The notes: generated by a model from the sequence alone, not told the origin. A stretch of 60,000 nucleotides of DNA from Chrysomallon squamiferum (GCA_012295275.1 CM022674.1:2485742-2545741); one strand, 5' to 3'. Positions 1-12,831 are shown, numbered from the stretch's first letter. Program-made: numbers and translations.

Positions 1-398
1 GATTCTGCCATATGAACGATCCTTTTTAAAACATTAAGCACCGAAATCAATGCTCTAACTGAATCAGAGACCTATACCTTTTCTCAATTATAACAGTGGT
101 AATTTCCTGTGACATATGAGTAAGGGACACGGAATTCAATAAAGACGATATGAGAGAAACAATATTTCGCGAGTTCTGTAGACTATAACGTTTTCTTTGG
201 TCGGCGTTTCTCCATTCTTAAGGCCATAATGTTTTCTTGCTCTGGCGTCTGGGGGCTGAAATTTATTTTATTTCTTCCGATACGTTGGTGTTAATAAACA
301 CATCAGAGATTTTTATTGTCTCAAGATGAAAATAGTAATTTATTTTTTGATAGATATGTAGGGAAAAAAAAAAGTGGAATGAGACCGGTGGTTTTACA
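1..398. other. AT-rich non-repetitive sequence, no gene seen
   Basis: Ordinary AT-rich sequence with no ORF of note, no splice-site pair and no motif I can support. It runs directly into trinucleotide and dinucleotide repeats. Confidence 0.5.
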
Positions 399-516
399 TT
401 ATTATTGTTGTTGTTGTTGTTGTTGTTGTTTTTAATCGTTATTATTATTTTTTTTATTGTTGTTGTTATTTATTTTGTTGTTGTCATTGTTGTTATTTTT
501 CTTAGTGTTACTGTTC
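399..516. repeat. TTG/TTA trinucleotide microsatellite
   Basis: Perfect TTG run near 404-431 followed by interrupted TTA/TTG triplets. The Leu/Val-rich reading frames across it are a product of the repeat and not coding evidence. Confidence 0.85.
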
Positions 517-517
517 T

Positions 518-720
<203 letters not shown>

Positions 721-775
721 TCTCTCTCCTCCCCGCTCCCCCCTCTCTGCATTACCCCTCCCCCGTTTCTCTTTC

Positions 776-1120
776 TCTACCCCTTTGGAATTACAATATT
801 CATTGATTTAATATTTTATTATTTCTCCTTAGAATAAGAATGCTAATCGATAAACATTTCACTAGCTATGGTTAAATATTACAGTTATTTTTTTAATGTA
901 GATCGAAAAGTCATTAACCGATGAACATTTCATTATTATCACATAACATAAAAGGCAACGTGTCAGTGAAATGTATTGATTAAAGATACAAAATATATGC
1001 TAATTATAAGTAAATGGAAATGAAATAATTAACGATCACAGAAAGTGTCTAGTGAAATGTAGTTAGCCAGTTTTATTTACTTGGAAACAAATCCAGTACA
1101 ATATGCCTTTGGGAGAGGAG
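776..1120. other. AT-rich spacer
   Basis: Non-repetitive AT-rich sequence between two repeat blocks. I see no coding region, RNA gene or transposon end in it. Confidence 0.5.
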
Positions 1121-1126
1121 TTATTA

Positions 1127-2870
1127 TAGTATAGTATAGTGTAGTGTAGTGTAGTGTAGTGTGGTGTAGTATAGTGTAGTATAGTATAGTGTGGTGTAGT
1201 ATAGTATAGTATAGTATAGTGTAGTGTAGTGTAGTGTAGTGTAGTATAGTGTAGTATAGTATAGTGTAGTGTAGTGTAGTGTAGTGTAGTGTAGTGTAGT
1301 GTAGTGTAGTATAGTGTAGTATAGTATAGTGTAGTATAGTGTAGTGTAGTGTAGTGTAGTGTAGTATAGTGTAGTGTAGTGTAGTATAGTGTAGTGTAGT
1401 GTAGTATAGTATAGTGTAGTGTAGTATAGTGTAGTGTAGTGTAGTGTAGTGTAGTGTAGTGTAGTGTAGTGTAGTATAGTATAGTGTAGTGTAGTATAGT
1501 GTAGTATAGTGTAGTGTAGTGTAGTGTAGTGTAGTATAGTGTAGTGTAGTGTAGTGTAGTGTAGTGTAGTGTAGTGTAGTGTAGTGTAGTGTAGTGTAGT
1601 GTAGTGTAGTGTAGTGTAGTATAGTGTAGTATAGTGTAGTGTGAGTATAGTGTAGTATAGTAGTGTAGTGTAGTGTAGTATAGTGTAGTGTGAGTGTAGT
1701 GTGTAGTGTAGTGTAGTGTAGTGTAGTGTAGTGTAGTGTAGTGTAGTGTAGTGTAGTGTAGTGTAGTATAGTTGTAGTGTAGTGTAGTATAGTGTAGTGT
1801 AGTGTAGTGTAGTGTAGTGTAGTGTAGTATAGTGTAGTGTAGTGTAGTATAGTATAGTATAGTGTAGTGTAGTATAGTGTAGTATAGTGTAGTGTAGTGT
1901 AGTGTAGTGTAGTATAGTGTAGTGTAGTGTAGTATAGTATAGTGTGGTGTAGTGTAGTATAGTGTAGTGTAGTGTAGTATAGTATAGTGTAGTGTAGTGT
2001 AGTGTAGTGTAGTGTAGTGTAGTGTAGTGTAGTGTAGTGTAGTGTAGTGTAGTGTAGTGTAGTGTAGTGTAGTGTAGTATAGTATAGTATAGTATAGTAT
2101 AGTGTAGTGTAGTGTAGTGTAGTGTAGTGTGGTGTGGTGTAGTGTAGTGTGGTGTAGTGTAGTGTAGTGTGGTGTGGTGTAGTGTGGTGTGGTGTGGTGT
2201 AGTGTAGTGTAGTGTAGTGTAGTGTAGTGTAGTGTAGTGTAGTGTAGTGTAGTGTAGTGTAGTGTAGTGTAGTGTAGTGTAGTATAGTATAGTGTAGTAT
2301 AGTATAGTGTAGTATAGTATAGTATAGTATAGTATAGTGTAGTGTAGTATAGTGTAGTGTAGTGTAGTGTAGTGTAGTGTAGTGTAGTGTAGTGTAGTGT
2401 AGTGTAGTATAGTATAGTATAGTATAGTATAGTGTAGTATAGTATAGTGTAGTGTAGTGTAGTGTAGTGTAGTATGTAGTGTAGTGTAGTGTAGTGTAGT
2501 ATAGTATAGTGTGGTGTGGTGTAGTGTATAGTGTAGTGTAGTGTAGTATAGTGTATAGTATAGTGTAGTGTAGTATAGTGTAGTGTAGTGTAGTGTGTAG
2601 TGTAGTGTAGTGTAGTATAGTATAGTATAGTATAGTATAGTGTAGTGTAGTGTAGTATAGTGTAGTATAGTGTATAGTGTAGTATAGTATAGTGTAGTGT
2701 AGTGTAGTGTAGTGTAGTGTAGCATAGTGTAGTGTAGTGTAGTATAGTATAGTGTGGTGTGGTGTAGTATAGTATAGTGTAGTGTAGTATAGTATAGTGT
2801 AGTGTAGTGTAGTGTAGTGTAATGTAGTGTAGAATAGTGTAGTGTAGAATAGCATATCATAGCATAGTAT
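1127..2870. repeat. 1.7-kb pentanucleotide satellite (GTAGT/ATAGT)
   Basis: A roughly 1,740-bp array of 5-bp monomers in which nearly all variation is a purine swap at one position (GTAGT or ATAGT), with some GTGGT. Rare 1-4 bp slips occur near 1640, 1690, 2475, 2530 and 2590. The + strand lacks C until about 2722. Because 5-bp units give a 15-bp codon cycle without stops on the minus strand, two frames stay open for almost 590 codons of a Leu-His-Tyr-Thr-Thr pattern. I regard those frames as artefacts. The array decays into TAGTA-like sequence at its right end. Confidence 0.97.
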
Positions 2871-3233
2871 ACTTTAGTAAAGTATATCATAGTATAGTAT
2901 AGTATAGTACAGTATAGTGTAGTACAGTAATATTACAGCATAGTATAATATAATATAGGATAGTTAAGTACAGTGTAGTATAGAATAGTTTAGTGTAATG
3001 TTAACATCGTAGCAATATAATAGTGATATCAGTAGTAGTAGCAGTAGTGATAATATGGCGTAGTATCGTATAGTACAATATAGTATAGTAAAGCATAGTA
3101 TAGTAGTAATAGTAGCAGCAGTAGTAATAAAACATTAGTAAACGTGTAGCAGTTATAGTGACAGCGATAGTAGTTGTATTAGTATGAGTAGAAGTGGTAG
3201 TGGTAATAGTAGTAATAGTAGTAGTAGTAGTGA

Positions 3234-3284
<51 letters not shown>
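2871..3284. repeat. Decayed TAGTA sequence grading into (AGT)n
   Basis: The right shoulder of the pentanucleotide array loses period by about 3000 and becomes an AGT trinucleotide repeat, perfect at about 3220-3284. The change of period across one continuous tract suggests serial slippage expansion from related seeds. Confidence 0.8.
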
Positions 3285-3285
<1 letters not shown>

Positions 3286-4010
3286 CTGTTCCTTATTACT
3301 TAATCTTTATTTTTTCAAATATAAAAAAACAAATAAAAAAAAAATTTAACTCCAAAAAAAAAAAAAAATTCTAACACTGACCTTTAATAAGTCCAAAATT
3401 TCTTTTTACCCCAAATTTTGATTTCATTTTTCAATATTTCTTTCCTTCTATTCTTTTTGTGATTTTTTTGAAAAAAAAAAAAAATTAATTTGTTTTTTTT
3501 TATTTATTTTATTTTAAGAGTGCTTCTCTCTTAAGTGTAAACACGATGAGGAATTAAGAGAAACAAATATTTAATTTCTCGAGTGTTTGTTTGGCAGAGT
3601 GTTTCCGACAGAAATGGCTTTTCAAATCTTTCAGTGAATGGAAATTAGAAAGAAAATAAGAAGCTTTAAATCTGTGCGCTGGTTACGACAGAAATAAGAA
3701 AAAAAAAAGAGAAAGAAAGAAAGAAAACAAAAATAATTTTAAGGTGTTTGAAATAAATTTGTCAATAACCGTTCATTTGTCTTCATTTACTTTCATTTTT
3801 TTTTTTTTTTTAAATTACTTTTTATTTTTTTTATTTTTTTTTCTTCTCTTTTTTTTTTCTTTATCTTTTTCTTTTATGAAAAGGATGTCTTAATTCATTT
3901 TTTTTTTTTTTTTTTTTTTACATTTCTTTTTATTATTATTATTTTCTTTTTCAAAATAAAAACTTTTTATTTGTAATAATTATTATAGCTATTGTTATTA
4001 ATATCATATA
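3285..4010. other. A/T homopolymer-rich spacer
   Basis: Many poly-A and poly-T runs of 8-20 bp (for example near 3355, 3470, 3796, 3898). No coding region or transposon boundary recognised. Confidence 0.5.
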
Positions 4011-4011
4011 T

Positions 4012-4353
4012 GTAGTAGTAGTAGCTGTTGTTGTTGTGTAGTAGCTGCAGTAGCAGTATATGTTTCAATAACAGTGGTAATAACAATAATACTAGAAGCA
4101 ATAACAGATGAAAAAAGTAGAAGCATTTTTTTGCTTTCTTCATTATTAAAATGTCAACAGCAGAGGTATCAGCAATAGTACTAGCTTTAACAGTGATACT
4201 TTCAGTAAAGATGTAGTAGTAGCAGCAGTTGCAATAGTAGTAACAGTAGTAGATGTAGTAGTCGTGGGTGCCGCTGCATTAGTAGTAATAGCAATACTAA
4301 TAGAAGAACCAGCAGCGTAAGCAGCAATTTGTAGTAGTAGTAGTAGCAGTAGC

Positions 4354-4389
<36 letters not shown>

Positions 4390-4755
4390 TGTAGTAGTAG
4401 TAGAAGTACTAACAGTAATTGTTGTAGTAGTAGTAGTATGGGCAGGAAGAGGTGCAGGAAAAGTAGTGGTAGTAGTCGTAACAGTGGTGGTGGTGGTGGT
4501 GGTAGTAGCAACATCAGCAGTAACACTAGTAGTAGTAATAGTAATAGTAGTTGTAGTAGTACTAGTAGTAGCAGCAGCAGTAATAGTAGTTATAGTAGTA
4601 GCAGTAATAGTAGTAGTGGTAGCAGCAGTAAAGGTAGTAGTAGTAGGATTAGTAATGGTTGTAGTAGATGTAGTAATAGTAATAGTAGTAGCAGCAGCAG
4701 CAGGAGTAGTAGTAGTAGTAGTAGTAGTAGTACTAGTAGTAACAGTAGTATAATT
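4012..4755. repeat. Imperfect AGT trinucleotide array, about 740 bp
   Basis: Triplet periodicity is continuous, with AGT mixed with AGC, GGT, AAT and TGT. All frames are therefore long and homopeptide-like (Ser, Val, Leu, Thr). No Met-initiated frame has a non-repetitive domain, so I call it non-coding repeat. Confidence 0.9.
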
Positions 4756-5041
4756 ATTGCTATTACTGTTGTATTTATTTATTAATATCTCTGACATTTA
4801 AGAAAACAAATCTCCATGAAATCTACATACTTATAATTCATTATTTTATAATTATGTCATTCCTGTACACAGTCATCTGGTTCCATTACAAGCTTACAAA
4901 ATGAATAAAAGATGTGATCACCCAAGTTCAAAAATACATCAGTCTGTGTCCATTTTCAAAAAATGTTATTTTTGTATTGTCAAAATATGTCACAATGTGT
5001 TTCTAATAAGGATGTTTATATCAACGCGACCCTATATATAT

Positions 5042-5076
<35 letters not shown>

Positions 5077-5230
5077 GCAGACAACAGACTAATTTATTTT
5101 TAAATATCTGTAATGAAATGTCTTCATTAATTTGCTAACCTTGTGTTTATATGTAGAATGAAAAATGAAAAGTTAAAAATATAACGGAAGCATCCATTCT
5201 CAGTTGATTCCGTCGTCTCCGGAAAAATGT
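4756..5230. other. AT-rich spacer with a short (TA)n tract
   Basis: Non-repetitive except for a TATA/CATA microsatellite at about 5031-5076. No gene recognised. Confidence 0.5.
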
Positions 5231-5244
5231 ACAATAATAAAATC

Positions 5245-5820
5245 GTCTGCATGCCTGTCTGTGTCTGTTCTTTCTGTCTGACGTCTGTCTATCTATCTAT
5301 CTGTCTGCATGTCTGTCTGCCTGTCTGTTCTTTCTGTCTGACGTCTGTCTATCTATCTATCTGTCTGCATGTCTGTCTGTGTCTGTTCTTTCTGTCTGAC
5401 GTCTGTCTATCTATCTATCTGTCTGCTTGTCTGTCTGCCTGTCTATTCTTTCTGTCTGACGTCTGTCTATCTATCTATCTGTCTGCATGTCTGTCTGCCT
5501 GTCTGTTCTTTCTGTCTATCTATCTATCTGTCTGCATGTCTGTCTGCCTCTGTTCTTTCCTCTTCCATTTTATCCTTGCCTGTCTGTTCTTTCTTCTATC
5601 TATCTATCTGATCTGTCTGCCTCCTGTCTGACGTCTGTCTATATCTGCATGTCTGTCTGTGTCTGTTCTTTCTGTCTGACGTCTGTCTATCTATCTATCT
5701 GTCTGCATGTCTGTCTGCCTGTCTGTTCTTTCTGTCTGACGTCTGTCTATCTATCTATCTGTCTGCATGTCTGTCTGCCTGTCTGTCTGTGTCTGTCTGC
5801 CTGTCTGTCTGTCTGTCCTA
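5245..5820. repeat. 60-bp minisatellite built from TCTG/TCTA tetranucleotides
   Basis: Beyond the 4-bp rhythm there is a higher-order unit of about 60 bp anchored by CTGACGTCTGTCTATC. The anchor recurs at about 5278, 5338, 5396, 5458, 5628, 5677 and 5737. Several spacings are 58-62 bp and one copy is disrupted by unique-looking sequence around 5560-5600. Confidence 0.9.
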
Positions 5821-5867
5821 TCATCCTCTTCCATTTTATCCTTTCATATCTTGTCTCCTAAACGGGA

Positions 5868-5872
5868 ATATA

Positions 5873-5908
<36 letters not shown>

Positions 5909-6180
5909 TCTGTGTGTCTGTCTATCGTCTGTCTGTCTGTCTGTCTGTCTGTGTGTCTGCCTATTGTCTGTCTATCGGTCTATCTGTCTGTCTGTCTATC
6001 TGTCTATTTATCTATCTATATATGTGTGTCTATCTATCTGTCTGTCTGTATGTATGTCTGTCTATCTGTCTCTGTCCGTCTGTCTGTCTATCTGTCTCTA
6101 TGTATGTCTGTCTCTCTGTCTATCTATCTATGTATGTGTGTGTGTGCTTATCTATCTATCTATCTTTCTATATATAAGTA
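5868..6180. repeat. TCTG/TCTA/TATG microsatellite
   Basis: Continuous tetranucleotide repeat without the 60-bp order of the preceding block, ending in TATA-like sequence near 6180. The overlapping Cys-Leu-Ser-Val frames are repeat translations. Confidence 0.9.
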
Positions 6181-6932
<752 letters not shown>

Positions 6933-7146
6933 TAAAGAGGAATATTCCTCAAATGAAACAGAACACCAGGTCAATCGTTCTCGACGCATACGTTGGGTTA
7001 ACTGTAGCTCCAAGATTAGATTCTTGTTTACACAACTTTGACAACGTGTTTGTGTGTGTGTTATAAACATGTAGCTGTACTTGAAACAAACATTTGTCAT
7101 TTCATACTCCGCAACACAAAAATAATAACAATAATAGCATTAAATA

Positions 7147-7775
<629 letters not shown>

Positions 7776-7777
7776 AT

Positions 7778-8040
<263 letters not shown>

Positions 8041-8356
8041 TATACCTATCCACATACAACATACACGAACATACATTATATACAAAACACACACACACAC
8101 ACACGTACCAATTCATACTTACAAAACATTTTTTATTTTATTTTTTTATCTACATTACCCAATCTCATAACACCACCACCACCGTCACCCCCTGTCTCTA
8201 CCCCCCTCCAGCCCTTCCCCCTGCCCCTTCCCCTCCCTCCTTCTCGCTGTCTGGCTGTATCTGTTTATCAAACATCCGACTTATCCTACGGGAAACTGAC
8301 TGACACACGTTTTTAAACAGAATGCGCCGATCTCTCGCTCTCCGATCTCACAACAG

Positions 8357-8357
8357 T

Positions 8358-8449
<92 letters not shown>
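8357..8449. repeat. (GA)n microsatellite upstream of the receptor promoter candidate
   Basis: About 93 bp of pure GA ending only a few bases before the CpG-richer block at 8457. GA repeats near promoters can bind GAGA-type factors, but no such role is shown here. Confidence 0.95.
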
Positions 8450-8453
<4 letters not shown>

Positions 8454-8456
8454 CCG

Positions 8457-8680
8457 ATCGTTCCACGATAATCGATATGACGCGGTTCCTAGGACTGGCT
8501 CTTCCACGCACGAGCTCTCAGTCTCAGTGTCAGTCTCAGTATCTGATTGGTCACCTCAGAACGGCCATTGACTCCGAAACCTCGAAACAGTCGGCTCGCT
8601 GTCACTGGGAATTTCATTGGCTATTCGACGCACCGTGCCGTTTATGTTACTGCGACGAGTATTCAAACTTTCAAGTCGTC
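8457..8680 (+). promoter_or_regulatory. Candidate promoter / 5' region of the 5-HT6-like receptor gene
   Basis: This block is visibly richer in GC and CpG than its surroundings. It carries two inverted CCAAT boxes (ATTGG at 8546-8550 and 8616-8620) 70 bp apart, and no TATA box downstream of them. About 200 bp downstream is a perfect splice donor (8877). NF-Y-type paired CCAAT boxes are a common promoter arrangement. Assignment to the receptor gene is inference from order and strand. A 120-codon frame across 8477-8839 ends in low-complexity Phe/Leu and is not treated as a gene. Confidence 0.4.
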
Positions 8681-8876
8681 GTCTTCTGTTTGTTTTTTGT
8701 TTGTTTTTTTGTTTTTTTGTTTTATTTTCTCTCTCTTTTATTTTTACCTCTTATTCTTCTGATTCTTCTTCGTCGTAGTGGTTTTAACTCTGTGATTTCT
8801 GGATGTATCGAGGAAAACGAGAGTGTTGAATTCAGTTGACTGTGAAACATTGCGGTTTAACGATTCGTGGATTAGA

Positions 8877-10784
8877 GTAAGTTTTGTTTCGTTGTTGTTG
8901 TTTTTTTTTTAGTTTTTTTTTTTAATTCCAAAGTATATACAAAGACGTGAATAAGACTAAAGGATACTATCAGTAACTTCAATTAACATTTATTTAGTTA
9001 TTTATTTATTTATAAAATACGAATCCATGTTTTATTTGTATTTCTGACCGTTGAGGGCAAAGACGATTACTTTTTTTTTTTGGCAAGAATATTGAAATTC
9101 ACGCTTTCGCTGTAAATTTAATCCTGGATTTTTCCTTTTGATAACCAGACAGGATCTGATCTTCGGAACTTTTAAAAAAAAACAAAAAACTTCTCAGAAA
9201 TTTCTTCTCCATTTCTGTTTTCATTCTTCTTGTTTTTCGTCACTGGAAGTCACGTGTCACAGCTGGACCGGAAGTGGATTTTCGTTCCCTGAGTACGACA
9301 AGGAAAGTGTTTTAAAGTGGATTTTATTGTAACTGTTTTCACACTTTAGCTTAAATACAGGAAAACTTCACAAAAGCTGGACTTCAGAAGTTTTTAACCT
9401 TTTTAACAGTAAGAACATATACATACATATTTTTTTAATTTCGTGTTCTGTAGGAAGAATGTGGACTATTCATCTTAAACATCTGTTTCGGATTATATTA
9501 CAATATTTATGACAACACTGAGATGTTTTCACAATATCGACTCATATATATATATATATTTTTCTTTTTTTCTAAAGCTGAGTAAGTTTTAACTGTTTCT
9601 CTACTGTAATGACAAAACGCTGAATCGTTTAAAACTACTGATATTCGTGACGACGTTGGAACAAAGCAATGATGATGTGTAACTGTCACGCGAATGAACT
9701 TTAAAATTGCTTTCAAACAATTCAGGTGTGAGAATTTCTCTTGTTCCTGTTCCTAAAACTACGACTACTACGACGAGCCTCTGTCATCGGATAAACGTTA
9801 AACAACGTCACTTGCACGTTAAACGTTGTATTCTGCTCACGTCGTCAACATCAAACGCGATGCATTGACTGCATTGCAGCGATCAAACAGAACGTAGAAG
9901 TAAAAGTATTGATTTTCGACGATGATTAACAATAATAATACTGCAGCTATTATCATTCAGTCACCAATTTAGCAGAGTGAATCTTCATATTCGACGTACT
10001 GGCTATAAGTTGTTGGGAAACTGTTTGCAGTTACCGGAGATTAAAAATTTTCATCACCATTAAAGCTAGCGAAAAATATAAAACAGATAAAGACATCTTC
10101 AAGACATGAATGGATTGTTGACGTCTGCTACCTACGAGAGGTAATAAGTGTGCGCTGATGAGCGTGTTTTCAAACAGTGTGTTGATGTTACGCGACAAAT
10201 GTTCTGTGTTGATGATCCTAATTAATTCGATATACAAATCGAGATGTTTTGACTGCCTTTCCGAAGAGAAATGTTCTGACTTGATTGAGCGTGTGTTCGA
10301 CGTGTTAACGAATTCTTGTTTACTTTCGTCTCAAGGCAAAAGTGTTGTAGTTTTTTTTTTTTCATATTTTTTAAACGGAAATTTGAATGTTCTGGACCGA
10401 TGACAACACAGTCGTAACCTAGATCACTAACAGGGTTCAAACTTACCTCGCGTTTTTAACACACACTTTTACTACAGGACACCAACCTAATAATTATCAA
10501 GACGTAGAAAAACAACAACAACAACATATATCTGTTTTCACTCGTAGTTCATCACACTGATTGGTATTATGTGACTTTCAGTGCTATTTTGGATTTTATT
10601 TGCACATATTCAGTGATACCGCTCACATATCACAGGTAATATATATTTACCTTTCTGTGTATACGCAGTTGAATGAAGTATAGATACATTATACAGACTC
10701 GTTTATATCGATTTGTGTTTTGTTCTTTGAAAGGTAGTGATGACTTTTTAAATTTTTTTTTTTTTTTTTTTTTTTATTTTTCAG
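8877..10784 (+). other. Candidate 5'-UTR intron of the receptor gene
   Basis: The left end is a consensus donor, GTAAGT at 8877-8882. The right end is a 35-bp T-rich tract ending in TTTTCAG, with AG at 10783-10784. Between them I see no coding frame above 80 codons. If used, it would join a non-coding first exon to an exon starting at 10785 that holds the whole CDS from 11120. A weaker acceptor-like TTTCAG lies at 11042-11047. Only transcript data can establish the intron. Confidence 0.4.
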
Positions 10785-11119
10785 TTTAACGAACACAATG
10801 GAATGTTTGTTTCAGCAGATTGAGAGAGAACGAAGTTATAGCATTTGATTCGTGGTGGGGAAAAAAAATTTAAAAATCAACATTTGAGATTTTATGGAAT
10901 AGAGTGATGATCCATGAATTAAAAAAACAACAAAAAACAAAAAAACATTCAGATTTTGTTCAATAAATATTCGAACTTAAATGTCAGCATCATTATAACA
11001 GCGGTACATTAAACGAGAAAACTAACTGATGAATCGATGTGTTTCAGTGTCAAACGAAAAAACAATTATTTTTCCTCTTAATCTTTCGTCGGGGAAAGTA
11101 ACTCGATCCACGCGCTCAA

Positions 11120-12301
11120 ATGCCAGACAACAACTTACAGCGTTACGAGAGTGCTCACGCAGATTCGGACCATCATCATCATCATCATGTCTACGACACC
11201 CGTGGAACGTTCAACCAGTCCGCAGTAACGCGCGCGGACCTCTCAGAAGAACGTGCTGTCCTGGCGGTGAGTAACATGAACGTGGACACCATCCTCGTCA
11301 GCGTCATCCTGGGCCTGATTGTCTTCGTCACCATCACCAGCAACGTGTTCGTCTTCCTGGCCGTCATCTCGCACAAGAAGCTGCGCACCGTCTCCAACTA
11401 CTTCATCGTTTCGCTCAGCCTCGCCGACCTCCTCCTGGGGTCCGTCGTCATGATCCCCGCGGCCCTGAACGAGACTGTCGTGGAGTGGGTGCTGGGGACC
11501 GAGTTCTGCTCGATCTGGGCCTCGTTCGACGTCATGCTCTGCAGCGCCTCCATCCTCAACGTCTGCCTCATCAGCCTCGACCGCTACATGTCGATCATGA
11601 CCCCGCTGCGCTACAACGCCGCCATGACGCACCGGCGCGCGTTGCTGCTGCTGGCCGGGACGTGGACGGTGTCGGTGCTGACGTCGTTCGTCCCGATTCA
11701 GAACGGCTGGCACAACCCGGACATGCCAACGTTAGAGAACCTGACGATTTCGGGCAGCGTGCCGCGCTGCGTTTTCGTCGTCAGCTTCCCGTACGCCATC
11801 ACGGCTTCCTCGGTGACGATCCTGCTACCCATGATCGTGGCCTTCGTCCTCTACTACAGAGTCTCCAAGGTGGCCAAGAGACAGGCCTGCTTCGTGGGCA
11901 CCCTGCTGGCTCCCAGTCACGTGCTGCTGGGCAAGCCGATGTCGTCGAAAAGCATCCGGGAACCGTTCACGAGAAAAGCGACCGTGACTCTGGGCATCAT
12001 CGTCGGAGCCTACGTCGTGACGTGGGCGCCTTTCCTCGTCGTCAACATGGTGGAGTCGTACTGCAGGTGCCTGCCGCAGAAAGCGTTCATCAGTTTCGTG
12101 TGGCTCGGTTACTGCAACAGTCTCATCAACCCGATCATTTATCCCTTGTTCATGAGGGACTTCAGGAAAGTGTACGGGAGAATACTTCAGGGACTGTGTC
12201 CCCGATTCAGGTTGTTAAAGAAGGCTTCCAAAGCGTCTAAAGTCATCGTGAACTGCAACGACTCCGGGGGAGCTAAGATTGAGCTCCGTCAACAAAAGTG
12301 A
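11120..12301 (+). CDS. Serotonin 5-HT6-like G-protein-coupled receptor, single coding exon
   Basis: A 393-residue class A (rhodopsin-type) aminergic receptor of the plasma membrane. Seven hydrophobic helices lie at about 57-81, 93-117, 127-160, 171-193, 218-247, 285-313 and 321-344. Key residues: N75 (1.50), D103 (2.50), C130 paired with C217 in loop 2, D137 (3.32, amine counter-ion), D154-R155-Y156, T233 (5.46), W302-A-P304-F305 in TM6, W328/Y331 and NPIIY (337-341), then a short helix 8 and Cys360 as a possible palmitoylation site. The TM3 stretch FDVMxCSASILNxCLISLDRY and the TM7 stretch WLGYCNSxxNPIIYPLFMRDF are characteristic of vertebrate 5-HT6, a Gs-coupled receptor; coupling here is inferred. 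N-glycosylation sequons occur at N32, N117 and N207. Met1 gives a 52-residue extracellular N-terminus with a six-His run; Met53 (11276) is an alternative start just before TM1. Position 6.52, usually Phe in aminergic receptors, is Leu306. The exon is far richer in GC than its flanks. Confidence 0.93.
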   Translation: MPDNNLQRYESAHADSDHHHHHHVYDTRGTFNQSAVTRADLSEERAVLAVSNMNVDTILVSVILGLIVFVTITSNVFVFLAVISHKKLRTVSNYFIVSLSLADLLLGSVVMIPAALNETVVEWVLGTEFCSIWASFDVMLCSASILNVCLISLDRYMSIMTPLRYNAAMTHRRALLLLAGTWTVSVLTSFVPIQNGWHNPDMPTLENLTISGSVPRCVFVVSFPYAITASSVTILLPMIVAFVLYYRVSKVAKRQACFVGTLLAPSHVLLGKPMSSKSIREPFTRKATVTLGIIVGAYVVTWAPFLVVNMVESYCRCLPQKAFISFVWLGYCNSLINPIIYPLFMRDFRKVYGRILQGLCPRFRLLKKASKASKVIVNCNDSGGAKIELRQQK

Positions 12302-12581
12302 AAAAATCTTAGTACGTGTTTGTGCTGTTTACCATATTGTCAGTTCTTAATTTTTATTTATTTTTTTTTTTATTTTTATTTTTTTTCATGTGTATGTTAA
12401 CATTGTGCAAGATGTTCCAAGAGCTATCTATACATCACGAAAATGTTGTCACGAAGCACAAAGTATCAAAGTTGATGTTATATAATGTATGGGTTAATGT
12501 TGTGGAGATTCTACTGTATCACACTTATTGTATATTATCATATTTATACCGAAAATACTTTAAGCCAAAATGAAGCTGATA

Positions 12582-12781
12582 CATACATACATATATGTAT
12601 ATGTTTATGTGTGTGCATGTATGTATAATACATATACACACACACACACACACATATTTGTATATATATGATTGTTTTCATTGTAAGCAATATATCAAAC
12701 CTTTTATAATAATAATAATAATAACAACAACAGCAACAACAACAAATAACAGCCACAGCGACCACAACAACAGCAACAGCA

Positions 12782-12828
<47 letters not shown>

Positions 12829-12831
12829 CAA
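12582..12831. repeat. CATA/(CA)n and CAA/TAA repeats in the receptor 3' UTR region
   Basis: CATA and CA repeats at about 12582-12652, then CAA/CAG-type triplets, then about 45 bp of perfect TAA to 12830. They lie between the receptor stop codon and the AATAAA, so they are probably transcribed. Confidence 0.85.

Noticed and set aside
1077-2890. Two minus-strand frames of almost 590 codons with a Leu-His-Tyr-Thr-Thr pattern
   Set aside because: They are translations of the 5-bp satellite. A 15-bp codon cycle with no stop keeps frames open without any selection.
4012-4797. Poly-Ser, poly-Val and poly-Thr frames on both strands
   Set aside because: Caused by AGT/ACT triplet periodicity. All frames are open at once, which argues against coding.
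5245-6180. Regularly spaced repeats reminiscent of a CRISPR array (also the 62-, 41-, 22- and 19-bp arrays)
   Set aside because: Units are contiguous with no unique spacers, the sequence is eukaryotic, and no Cas gene is present.
11243-12240. Long frames overlapping the receptor in other frames (minus 11243-11713, plus 11485-12240)
   Set aside because: Shadows of a GC-rich coding exon. Only the 11120-12301 frame shows seven helices and receptor motifs.
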